Of a stretch of DNA of 64,000 nt, positions 19,842 to 32,820 are shown in pieces (position 1 is the stretch's first letter; each line of letters starts with the position of its first letter). The DNA is from Polydactylus sextarius. Its lineage: Eukaryota; Chordata; Actinopteri; Polynemidae. Position numbers and translations under genes: made by a program. The DNA lies in the NCBI GenBank assembly GCA_016801845.1, contig CM028931.1, positions 7,027,563 through 7,091,562 on the forward strand. Reading direction: 5' to 3'. The notes below the pieces were generated by a model, which did not search any database, had not been told where the DNA came from, and saw only the letters and a list, made by a program, of their open reading frames with translations.

Positions 19842-21114
19842 GTTTTTGCCAAGTTCTACAGAGTTGCCAGTAAGAGTCTCAAGAAAGACTTCTATATGGG
19901 CCACCATATCACTCTGCCCTCATTGACTTCTTCAAATCCAGAAAGGGAGTTGCTACTGCTACTACTTTGTACAACAACTACTAATTGATTCAATGTTGTA
20001 ACACATATACACAATAGCTTTCTGCTTGTTTTCTTGTCATCTTTTCCATGAGACCAATGAGATCACCACAACAACACGCGCTGCTGTCCTACAATGTCTG
20101 CCCCTGTATGTTTGAGATAATTCCAGCTTAATTCTTCCTCAGCTGTTCAGTAAGTATTGAAATAATGATGATCATATGACCTTCATACAGTGCACATTTT
20201 AGGACATCATCAGACCTCAGGTTCATTTCTCAAATTTCAGTAAAAATAACATTGTTCAGGTATCGTAAAAAAAAAAAAAAAAAAAAAACTTGAACCACTG
20301 ATTTCATGCCATTTCCAGTAAATTAATTTTGCACAGCACCCATTCCTTATAGGATACATACTTGAAATTAAATAATAATGGTTTTGTTTTGTTCTGTTTT
20401 GGGTTTAAATGTCAAAAAAGAGAGATTTTTTTTTTTATTTTTTTTTTTTTTTTTTTTTGAAAATGTGCACCTACACTGTTTGACCTGATGTTGTTTGGTG
20501 TATTTGGCTTGAGGCTGCTTGGTCTGAAACTGTTTTGCTTAAGGTCGATTTGAATTATGATTCCTGCAGATCAGTTTGATTAGTGAACACACTATAGCCG
20601 TGGGTCCGGGTCATATCATCCTACCTAAATTTATTTATATTCTTTTATTTTGAACGCAGGATTCGGACACTGTAGATGACTTCACCCAGTTGCCTGTTGG
20701 GGTTCTTAGAGTCATGGCTGAGGTCACGCCACCATAGACTTAACGGCATTGCAATCATCCTTGAAGGAAACATTGTCATGGATGAGATTTCCACAACCTC
20801 TCAAGCACTTTGTCTTCTGTTTGGCTTGATATATGCACTCCATCTGGATTACCCTCAAGGTATGAAGAACACTTTTGAGTTCATCCAGAAGATACTGTTG
20901 AACCTCGCGACGACAAAGCTCAGCCCAAAACCGCAGACATTAAAAATTGCTCTTTTGGCTAGATGTTGTGGTTAGGGATAGCTATACTGGTTGTCTACAT
21001 ACGCTTGATGTGATTATGATGGAGCTGAACAGTTAAACAAAACATTATTGAATATTTGATGCCTTAATTTTTATCCACGTGAATATTATATTTTACTGAC
21101 ATTTTTTAGTTCAG
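19842..21114 (+). pseudogene. SAMD3-like unit copy 3
   Basis: Exon A carries extra bases (CTATATGGGCC and CTCTGCCCTC). Exon B (from 20660) reads LDYPQGMKNTFEFIQKILLN and then stays open through KLSPKPQTLKIALLARCCG, the most complete C-terminus among the copies. This agrees with the family ending (KLSPK-Q-LK). Confidence 0.75.
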
Positions 21115-21530
21115 GTTTTTGCCAAGTTCTACAGAGTTGCCAGTAAGAGTCTCAAGAAAGACTTCTATGGGCCACCATATCACTGCCTCATTGACTTCTT
21201 CAAATCCAGAAAGGGAGTTGCTACTGCTACTACTTTGTACAACAACTACTAATTGATTCAATGTTGTAACACATATACACAATAGCTTTCTGCTTGTTTT
21301 CTTGTCATCTTTTCCATGAGACCAATGAGATCACCACAACACGCCGCTGCTGTCCTACAATGTCTGCCCCTGTATGTTTGAGATAATTCCAGCTTAATTC
21401 TTCCTCAGCTGTTCAGTAAGTATTGAAATAATGATGATCATATGACCTTCATACAGTGCACATTTTAGGACATCATCAGACCTCAGGTTCATTTCTCAAA
21501 TTTCAGTAAAAATAACATTGTTCAGGTATC

Positions 21531-21562
<32 letters not shown>

Positions 21563-22385
21563 CTTGAACCACTGATTTCATGCCATTTCCAGTAAATTAA
21601 TTTTGCACAGCACCCATTCCTTATAGGATACATACTTGAAATTAAATAATAATGGTTTTGTTTTGTTCTGTTTTGGGTTTAAATGTCAAAAAAGAGATTT
21701 TTTTTTTTTTATTTATTTATTTTTATTTTTTTGAAAATGTGCACCTACACTGTTTGACCTGATGTTGTTTGGTGTATTTGGCTTGAGGCTGCTTGGTCTG
21801 AAACTGTTTTGCTTAAGGTCGATTTGAATTATGATTCCTGCAGATCAGTTTGATTAGTGAACACACTATAGCCGTGGTCCAGGTCATATCATCCTACCTA
21901 AATTTATTTATATTCTTTTATTTTGAACGCAGGATTCGGACACTGTAGATGACTTCACCCAGTTGCCTGTTGGGGTTCTTAGAGTCATGGCTGAGGTCAC
22001 GCCACCATAGACTTAACGGCATTGCAATCATCCTTGAAGGAAACATTGTCATGGATGAGATTTCCACAACCTCTCAAGCACTTTGTCTTCTGTTTGGCTT
22101 GATATATGCACTCCATCTGGATTACCCCAAGGTATGAAGAACACTTTTGAGTTCATCCAGAAGATACTGTTGAACCTCAGACGATTAAAGCTCAGCCCAA
22201 AACCGCAGACATTAAAAATTGCTCTTTTGGCTAGATGTTGTGGTTAGGGATAGCTATACTGGTTGTCTACATACGCTTGATGTGATTATGATGGAGCTGA
22301 ACAGTTAAACAAAACATTATTGAATATTTGATGCCTTAATTTTTATCCACGTGAATATTATATTTTACTGACATTTTTAGTTCAG
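21115..22385 (+). pseudogene. SAMD3-like unit copy 4
   Basis: Exon A has the undisturbed CACTGCCTCATTG form. Exon B (from 21933) has ACCCCAAGG, which ends the late frame at LDYPKV. The intron T-run differs from its neighbours. Confidence 0.75.
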
Positions 22386-23658
22386 GTTTTTGCCAAGTTC
22401 TACAGAGTTGCCAGTAAGAGTCTCAAGAAAGACTTCTATGGGCCACCATATCACTGCCCATTCATTGACTTCTTCAAATCCAGAAAGGGAGTTGCTACTG
22501 CTACTACTTTGTACAACAACTACTAATTGATTCAATGTTGTAACACATATACACAATAGCTTTCTGCTTGTTTTCTTGTCATCTTTTCCATGAGACCAAT
22601 GAGATCACCACAACACGCGCTGCTGTCCTACAATGTCTGCCCCTGTATGTTTGAGATAATTCCAGCTTAATTCTTCCTCAGCTGTTCAGTAAGTATTGAA
22701 ATAATGATGATCATATGACCTTCATACAGTGCACATTTTAGGACATCATCAGACCTCAGGTTCATTTCTCAAATTTCAGTAAAAAATAACATTGTTCAGG
22801 TATCGTAATAAAAAAAAAAAAAAAAAAAAAAAAACTTGAACCACTAATTTCATGCCATTTCCAGTAAATTAATTTTGCACAGCACCCATTCCTTATAGGA
22901 TACATACTTGAAATTAAATAATAATGGTTTTGTTTTGTTCTGTTTTGGGTTTAAATGTCAAAAAGAGATTTTTTTTTTTATTTATTTTTTTTTTTTTTTT
23001 TGAAAATGTGCACCTACACTGTTTGACCTGATGTTGTTTGGTGTATTTGGCTTGAGGCTGCTTGGTCTGAAACTGTTTTGCTTAAGGTCGATTTGAATTA
23101 TGATTCCTGCAGATCAGTTTGATTAGTGAACACACTATAGCCGTGGGTCCGGGTCATATCATCCTACCTAAATTTATTTATATTCTTTTATTTTGAACGC
23201 AGGATTCGGACACTGTAGATGACTTCACCCAGTTGCCTGTTGGGGTTCTTAGAGTCATGGCTGAGGTCACGCCACCATAGACTTAACGGCATTGCAATCA
23301 TCCTTGAAGGAAACATTGTCATGGATGAGATTTCCACAACCTCTCAAGCACTTTGTCTTCTGTTTGGCTTGATATATGCACTCCATCTGGATTACCCCAA
23401 GGTATGAAGAACACTTTTGAGTTCATCCAGAAGATACTGTTGAACCTCGCAGACGATTAAAAGCTCAGCCCAAAACCGCAGACATTAAAAATTGCTCTTT
23501 TGGCTAGATGTTGTGGTTAGGGATAGCTATACTGGTTGTCTACATACGCTTGATGTGATTATGATGGAGCTGAACAGTTAAACAAAACATTATTGAATAT
23601 TTGATGCCTTAATTTTTATCCACGTGAATATTATATTTTACTGACATTTTTAGTTCAG
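22386..23658 (+). pseudogene. SAMD3-like unit copy 5
   Basis: Exon A has CACTGCCCATTCATTG, a small insertion at the shared variable point. Exon B (from 23203) is of the ACCCCAAGG type. Confidence 0.75.
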
Positions 23659-24954
23659 GTTTTTGCCAAGTTCTACAGAGTTGCCAGTAAGAGTCTCAAG
23701 AAAGACTTCTATGGGCCACTTCTATGGGCCATCATATCACTCTGCCTCATTGACTTCTTCAAATCCAGAAAGGGAGTTGCTACTGCTACTACTTTGTACA
23801 ACAACTACTAATTGATTCAATGTTGTAACACATATACACAATAGCTTTCTGCTTGTTTTCTTGTCATCTTTTCCATGAGACCAATGAGATCACCACAACA
23901 CGCCGCTGCTGTCCTACAATGTCTGCCCCTGTATGTTTGAGATAATTCCAGCTTAATTCTTCCTCAGCTGTTCAGTAAGTATTGAAATAATGATGATCAT
24001 ATGACCTTCATACAGTGCACATTTTAGGACATCATCAGACCTCAGGTTCATTTCTCAAATTTCAGTAAAAATAACATTGTTCAGGTATCGTAATTTTAAA
24101 AAAAAAAAAAAAAAAAAACTTGAACCACTGATTTCATGCCATTTCCAGTAAATTAATTTTGCACAGCACCCATTCCTTATAGGATACATACTTGAAATTA
24201 AATAATAATGGTTTTGTTTTGTTCTGTTTTGGGTTTAAATGTCAAAAAATTTTTTTTTTTTTTTTTTTATTTTTTTTATTTATTTATTTTTTTTTTTTTG
24301 AAAATGTGCACCTACACTGTTTGACCTGATGTTGTTTGGTGTATTTGGCTTGAGGCTGCTTGGTCTGAAACTGTTTTGCTTAAGGTCGATTTGAATTATG
24401 ATTCCTGCAGATCAGTTTGATTAGTGAACACACTATAGCCGTGGTCCGGGTCATATCATCCTACCTAAATTTATTTATATTCTTTTATTTTGAACGCAGG
24501 ATTCGGACACTGTAGATGACTTCACCCAGTTGCCTGTTGGGGTTCTTAGAGTCATGGCTGAGGTCACGCCACCATAGACTTAACGGCATTGCAATCATCC
24601 TTGAAGGAAACATTGTCATGGATGAGATTTCCACAACCTCTCAAGCACTTTGTCTTCTGTTTGGCTTGATATATGCACTCCATCTGGATTACCTCAAGGT
24701 ATGAAGAACACTTTTGAGTTCATCCAGAAGATACTGTTGAACCTCGTGACGATTAAAAGCTCAGCCCAAAACCGCAGACATTAAAAATTGCTCTTTTGGC
24801 TAGATGTTGTGGTTAGGGATAGCTATACTGGTTGTCTACATACGCTTGATGTGATTATGATGGAGCTGAACAGTTAAACAAAACATTATTGAATATTTGA
24901 TGCCTTAATTTTTATCCACGTGAATATTATATTTTACTGACATTTTTAGTTCAG
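23659..24954 (+). pseudogene. SAMD3-like unit copy 6
   Basis: The longest unit (1296 bp). Exon A holds a local duplication of CTTCTATGGGCCA at the variable point. Exon B (from 24500) has ACCTCAAGG, ending at LDYLKV. The intron T/A tract is longer than elsewhere. Confidence 0.75.
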
Positions 24955-25372
24955 GTTTTTGCCAAGTTCTACAGAGTTGCCAGTAAGAGTCTCAAGAAAG
25001 ACTTCTATGGGCCACCATATCACTCTGCCCTCATTGACTTCTTCAAATCCAGAAAGGGAGTTGCTACTGCTACTACTTTGTACAACAACTACTAATTGAT
25101 TCAATGTTGTAACACATATACACAATAGCTTTCTGCTTGTTTTCTTGTCATCTTTTCCATGAGACCAATGAGATCACCACAACACGCGCTGCTGTCCTAC
25201 AATGTCTGCCCCTGTATGTTTGAGATAATTCCAGCTTAATTCTTCCTCAGCTGTTCAGTAAGTATTGAAATAATGATGATCATATGACCTTCATACAGTG
25301 CACATTTTAGGACATCATCAGACCTCAGGTTCATTTCTCAAATTTCAGTAAAAATAACATTGTTCAGGTATC

Positions 25373-25406
<34 letters not shown>

Positions 25407-26228
25407 CTTGAACCACTGATTTCATGCCATTTCCAGTAAATTAATTTTGCACAGCACCCATTCCTTATAGGATACATACTTGAAATTAAATAATAATGGT
25501 TTTGTTTTGTTCTGTTTTGGGTTTAAATGTCAAAAAGATTTTTTTTTTTTTTATTTATTTTTTTTTTTTTTTTTTGAAAATGTGCACCTACACTGTTTGA
25601 CCTGATGTTGTTTGGTGTATTTGGCTTGAGGCTGCTTGGTCTGAAACTGTTTTGCTTAAGGTCGATTTGAATTATGATTCCTGCAGATCAGTTTGATTAG
25701 TGAACACACTATAGCCGTGGTCCGGGTCATATCATCCTACCTAAATTTATTTATATTCTTTTATTTTGAACGCAGGATTCGGACACTGTAGATGACTTCA
25801 CCCAGTTGCCTGTTGGGGTTCTTAGAGTCATGGCTGAGGTCACGCCACCATAGACTTAACGGCATTGCAATCATCCTTGAAGGAAACATTGTCATGGATG
25901 AGATTTCCACAACCTCTCAAGCACTTTGTCTTCTGTTTGGCTTGATATATGCACTCCATCTGGATTACCTCAAGGTATGAAGAACACTTTTGAGTTCATC
26001 CAGAAGATACTGTTGAACCTCGCGACGACAAAGCTCAGCCCAAAACCGCAGACATTAAAAATTGCTCTTTTGGCTAGATGTTGTGGTTAGGGATAGCTAT
26101 ACTGGTTGTCTACATACGCTTGATGTGATTATGATGGAGCTGAACAGTTAAACAAAACATTATTGAATATTTGATGCCTTAATTTTTATCCACGTGAATA
26201 TTATATTTTACTGACATTTTTAGTTCAG
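24955..26228 (+). pseudogene. SAMD3-like unit copy 7
   Basis: Exon A has CACTCTGCCCTC at the variable point. Exon B (from 25776) has ACCTCAAGG like copy 6 and CCTCGCGACGACAAAGC like copy 3. Confidence 0.75.
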
Positions 26229-27494
26229 GTTTTTGCCAAGTTCTACAGAGTTGCCAGTAAGAGTCTCAAGAAAGACTTCTATGGGCCACCATATCACTGC
26301 CTCATTGACTTCTTCAAATCCAGAAAGGAGTTGCTACTGCTACTACTTTGTACAACAACTACTAATTGATTCAATGTTGTAACACATATACACAATAGCT
26401 TTCTGCTTGTTTTCTTGTCATCTTTTCCATGAGACCAATGAGATCACCACAACACGCGCTGCTGTCCTACAATGTCTGCCCCTGTATGTTTGAGATAATT
26501 CCAGCTTAATTCTTCCTCAGCTGTTCAGTAAGTATTGAAATAATGATGATCATATGACCTTCATACAGTGCACATTTTAGGACATCATCAGACCTCAGGT
26601 TCATTTCTCAAATTTCAGTAAAAATAACATTGTTCAGGTATCGTAAAAAAAAAAAAAAAAAAAAACTTGAACCACTGATTTCATGCCATTTCCAGTAAAT
26701 TAATTTTGCACAGCACCCATTCCTTATAGGATACATACTTGAAATTAAATAATAATGGTTTTGTTTTGTTCTGTTTTGGGTTTAAATGTCAAAAAAAAAT
26801 TTTTTTTTATTTTTTATTTTTTTTTTTTTTTTTTTTTTTTGAAAATGTGCACCTACACTGTTTGACCTGATGTTGTTTGGTGTATTTGGCTTGAGGCTGC
26901 TTGGTCTGAAACTGTTTTGCTTAAGGTCGATTTGAATTATGATTCCTGCAGATCAGTTTGATTAGTGAACACACTATAGCCGTGGTCCGGGTCATATCAT
27001 CCTACCTAAATTTATTTATATTCTTTTATTTTGAACGCAGGATTCGGACACTGTAGATGACTTCACCCAGTTGCCTGTTGGGGTTCTTAGAGTCATGGCT
27101 GAGGTCACGCCACCATAGACTAACGGCATTGCAATCATCCTTGAAGGAAACATTGTCATGGATGAGATTTCCACAACCTCTCAAGCACTTTGTCTTCTGT
27201 TTGGCTTGATATATGCACTCCATCTGGATTACCCTCAAGGTATGAAGAACACTTTTGAGTTCATCCAGAAGATACTGTTGAACCTCAAGACGACAAAAGC
27301 TCAGCCCAAAACCGCAGACATTAAAAATTGCTCTTTTGGCTAGATGTTGTGGTTAGGGATAGCTATACTGGTTGTCTACATACGCTTGATGTGATTATGA
27401 TGGAGCTGAACAGTTAAACAAAACATTATTGAATATTTGATGCCTTAATTTTTATCCACGTGAATATTATATTTTACTGACATTTTTAGTTCAG
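26229..27494 (+). pseudogene. SAMD3-like unit copy 8
   Basis: Exon A has the undisturbed CACTGCCTC but lacks one G (AGAAAGGAGTTG). Exon B (from 27041) has GACTAACGG, another one-base shorter, frame-restoring form, with TAG at 27116-27118. Its late part reads on through LDYPQGMKNTFEF. Confidence 0.75.
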
Positions 27495-28774
27495 GTTTTT
27501 GCCAAGTTCTACAGAGTTGCCAGTAAGAGTCTCAAGAAAGACTTCTATGGGCCACCATATCACCTATCACTCCTCATTGACTTCTTCAAATCCAGAAAGG
27601 GAGTTGCTACTGCTACTACTTTGTACAACAACTACTAATTGATTCAATGTTGTAACACATATACACAATAGCTTTCTGCTTGTTTTCTTGTCATCTTTTC
27701 CATGAGACCAATGAGATCACCACAACACGCGCTGCTGTCCTACAATGTCTGCCCCTGTATGTTTGAGATAATTCCAGCTTAATTCTTCCTCAGCTGTTCA
27801 GTAAGTATTGAAATAATGATGATCATATGACCTTCATACAGTGCACATTTTAGGACATCATCAGACCTCAGGTTCATTTCTCAAATTTCAGTAAAAATAA
27901 CATTGTTCAGGTATCGTAATAAAAAAAAAAAAAAAAAAAAAAAAAACTTGAACCACTAATTTCATGCCATTTCCAGTAAATTAATTTTGCACAGCACCCA
28001 TTCCTCCTTATAGGATACATACTTGAAATTAAATAATAATGGTTTTGTTTTGTTCTGTTTTGGGTTTAAATGTCAAAAAAGAGATTTTTTTTTTTTTTAT
28101 TTTTTTTTTTTTTTTTTTGAAAATGTGCACCTACACTGTTTGACCTGATGTTGTTTGGTGTATTTGGCTTGAGGCTGCTTGGTCTGAAACTGTTTTGCTT
28201 AAGGTCGATTTGAATTATGATTCCTGCAGATCAGTTTGATTAGTGAACACACTATAGCCGTGGTCCGGGTCATATCATCCTACCTAAATTTATTTATATT
28301 CTTTTATTTTGAACGCAGGATTCGGACACTGTAGATGACTTCACCCAGTTGCCTGTTGGGGTTCTTAGAGTCATGGCTGAGGTCACGCCACCATAGACTT
28401 AACGGCATTGCAATCATCCTTGAAGGAAACATTGTCATGGATGAGATTTCCACAACCTCTCAAGCACTTTGTCTTCTGTTTGGCTTGATATATGCACTCC
28501 ATCTGGATTACCCTCAAGGTATGAAGAACACTTTTGAGTTCATCCAGAAGATACTGTTGAACCTCGCAGACGACAAAAGCTCAGCCCAAAACCGCAGACA
28601 TTAAAAATTGCTCTTTTGGCTAGATGTTGTGGTTAGGGATAGCTATACTGGTTGTCTACATACGCTTGATGTGATTATGATGGAGCTGAACAGTTAAACA
28701 AAACATTATTGAATATTTGATGCCTTAATTTTTATCCACGTGAATATTATATTTTACTGACATTTTTAGTTCAG
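27495..28774 (+). pseudogene. SAMD3-like unit copy 9
   Basis: Exon A has CACCTATCACTCCTC at the variable point. Exon B (from 28319) is of the CTTAACGG type with ACCCTCAAGG. Three bases (TCC) are duplicated in CATTCCTCCTTATAGG in the intron. Confidence 0.75.
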
Positions 28775-30030
28775 GTTTTTGCCAAGTTCTACAGAGTTGC
28801 CAGTAAGAGTCTCAAGAAAGACTTCTATGGGCCACCATATCACTCTGCCTCATTGACTTCTTCAAATCCAGAAAGGGAGTTGCTACTGCTACTACTTTGT
28901 ACAACAACTACTAATTGATTCAATGTTGTAACACATATACACAATAGCTTTCTGCTTGTTTTCTTGTCATCTTTTCCATGAGACCAATGAGATCACCACA
29001 ACAACACGCGCTGCTGTCCTACAATGTCTGCCCCTGTATGTTTGAGATAATTCCAGCTTAATTCTTCCTCAGCTGTTCAGTAAGTATTGAAATAATGATG
29101 ATCATATGACCTTCATACAGTGCACATTTTAGGACATCATCAGACCTCAGGTTCATTTCTCAAATTTCAGTAAAAATAACATTGTTCAGGTATCGTAATT
29201 TAAAAAAAAAAAAAAAAAAAAACTTGAACCACTGATTTCATGCCATTTCCAGTAAATTAATTTTGCACAGCACCCATTCCTTATAGGATACATACTTGAA
29301 ATTAAATAATAATGGTTTTGTTTTGTTCTGTTTTGGGTTTAAATGTCAAAAAAGAGATTTTTATTTATTTTTTTTTTATTTTTTTGAAAATGTGCACCTA
29401 CACTGTTTGACCTGATGTTGTTTGGTGTATTTGGCTTGAGGCTGCTTGGTCTGAAACTGTTTTGCTTAAGGTCGATTTGAATTATGATTCCTGCAGATCA
29501 GTTTGATTAGTGAACACACTATAGCCGTGGTCCGGGTCATATCATCCTACCTAAATTTATTTATATTCTTTTATTTTGAACGCAGGATTCGGACACTGTA
29601 GATGACTTCACCCAGTTGCCTGTTGGGGTTCTTAGAGTCATGGCTGAGGTCACGCCACCATAGACGAACGGCATTGCAATCATCCTTGAAGGAAACATTG
29701 TCATGGATGAGATTTCCACAACCTCTCAAGCACTTTGTCTTCTGTTTGGCTTGATATATGCACTCCATCTGGATTACCCCGAAGGTATGAAGAACACTTT
29801 TGAGTTCATCCAGAAGATACTGTTGAACCTCAGATATTAAAAAGCTCAGCCCAAAACCGCAGACATTAAAAATTGCTCTTTTGGCTAGATGTTGTGGTTA
29901 GGGATAGCTATACTGGTTGTCTACATACGTTTGATGTGATTATGATGGAGCTGAACAGTTAAACAAAACATTATTGAATATTTGATGCCTTAATTTTTAT
30001 CCACGTGAAAATTATATTTTACTGACATTT
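28775..30030 (+). pseudogene. SAMD3-like unit copy 10
   Basis: The last unit. Exon B (from 29586) has GACGAACGG (frame-restoring, TAG at 29661-29663), ACCCCGAAGG and an altered tail CCTCAGATATTAAAAAGC. Homology to the array ends in the TTTTACTGACATTTTT stretch, after which the sequence is unique. Confidence 0.75.
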
Positions 30031-31300
<1,270 letters not shown>

Positions 31301-32820
31301 GACCAGGGCGGCCTGGACGGACGGGCTCCACAGGGTGAGCGGGACGAGACCAGGGCGGCCTGGACGGACGGGCTCCACAGGGTGAGCGGGACGAGACCAG
31401 GGCGGCCTGGACGGACGTGGCTCCACAGGGTGAGCGGGACGAGACCAGGGCGGCCTGGACGGACGGGCTCCACAGGGTGAGCGGGGGTGAGCGGGACGAG
31501 ACCAGGGCGGCCTGGACGGACGGGCTCCACAGGGTGAGCGGGACGAGACCAGGGCGGCCTGGACGGACGGGCTCCACAGGGTGAGCGGGACGAGACCAGG
31601 GCGGCCTGGACGGACGGGCTCCACAGGGTGAGCGGGACGAGACCAGGGCGGCCTGGACGGACGGGCTCCACAGGGTGAGCGGGACGAGACCAGGGCGGCC
31701 TGGACGGACGGGCTCCACAGGGTGAGCGGGACGAGACCAGGGCGCCTGGACGGACTGGACGGACGAGCGGGCTCCACAGGGGAGAGCGGGACGGAGACCA
31801 GGGCGGCCTGGACGGACGGGCTCCACAGGGTGAGCGGGACGAGACCAGGGCGGCCTGGACGGACGGGGCTCCACAGGGTGAGCGGGACGGACCAGGGCGG
31901 CCTGGACGGACGCGGGCTCCACAGGGTGAGCGGGACGAGACCAGGGCGGCCTGGACGGACGGGCTCCACAGGGTGAGCGGGACGAGACCAGGGGGGCCTG
32001 GACGGACGTGGCTCCACAGGGTGAGCGGGACGCAGACCAGGGCGGCCTGGACGGACGGGCTCCACAGGGTGAGCGGGACGAGACCAGGGCGGCCTGGACG
32101 GACGCGGGCTCCACAGGGTGAGCGGGACGAGACCAGGGGCGGCCTGGACGGACGGGCTCCACAGGGTGAGCGGGACGAGACCAGGGCGGCCTGGACGGAC
32201 GTGGCTCCACAGGGTGAGCGGGACGAGACCAGGGGGCCTGGACGGACGGGCTCCACAGGGTGAGCGGGACGAGACCAGGGGGCGGCCTGGACGGACGTGG
32301 CTCCACAGGGTGAGCGGGAGACCAGACCAGGGCGGCCTGGACGGACGGACGGGCTCCACAGGGTGAGCGGGACGAGACCAGGGCGGCCTGGACGGACGTG
32401 GCTCCACAGGGTGAGCGGGACGAGACCAGGGCGGCCTGGACGGACGCGGGCTCCACAGGGTGAGCGGGACGAGACCAGGGCGGCCTGGACGGACGGGCTC
32501 CACAGGGTGAGCGGGACGAGACCAGGGCGGCCTGGATGACGTGGCTCCACAGGGTGAGCGGGACCAGGGACCAGGGCGGCCTGGACGGACGGGCTCCACA
32601 GGGTGAGCGGGACGCAGACCAGGGCGGCCTGGACGGACGGGCTCCACAGGGTGAGCGGGACGGAGACCAGGGCGGCCTGGACGGACGTGGCTCCACAGGG
32701 TGAGGTGGGGGACGAGACCAGGGCGGCCTGGACGGACGGGTCCACAGGGGCTCCACAGGGACGGACGACGGGCTCCACAGGACCAGGGGGCCTGGCGGCC
32801 TCGGACTGTCCCTCCACAGG
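31301..32820 (+). repeat. GC-rich 47-bp minisatellite, ~32 copies
   Basis: The unit runs GACCAGGGCGGCCTGGACGG, ACGGGCTCCACAGGG, TGAGCGGGACGA. Most copies are identical; some have ACGTGGCTCC in place of ACGGGCTCC, and there are scattered single-base indels and small duplications (for example GGTGAGCGGGGGTGAGCGGG near 31476). The last copies (32690-32820) are increasingly irregular and grade into the next repeat. Confidence 0.95.

Larger units (their letters stand above)
17295..30030 (+). repeat. Tandem array of ten ~1.27 kb SAMD3-like exon units
   Basis: Ten near-identical units start at 17295, 18578, 19842, 21115, 22386, 23659, 24955, 26229, 27495 and 28775. Each has exon A (VFAKFYRVASKSLKKDFYG onwards, ~138 bp), an intron with a poly-A run and a T-rich run, and exon B (~290 bp). 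Exon B begins DSDTVDDFTQLPVGVLRVMA and, after a TAG, reads GIAIILEGNIVMDEIST, LCLLFGLIYALHLDYP and NTFEFIQKILLNL. This is the C-terminal domain of the multicopy fish SAMD3-like proteins. The TAG in exon B is common to all ten copies. Besides homopolymer length, differences cluster at a few short positions. Confidence 0.9.

Noticed and set aside
17295..30030. CRISPR-like array of regularly spaced repeats
   Set aside because: The units are 1.27 kb, contain introns and exon relics, and the sequence is clearly eukaryotic.
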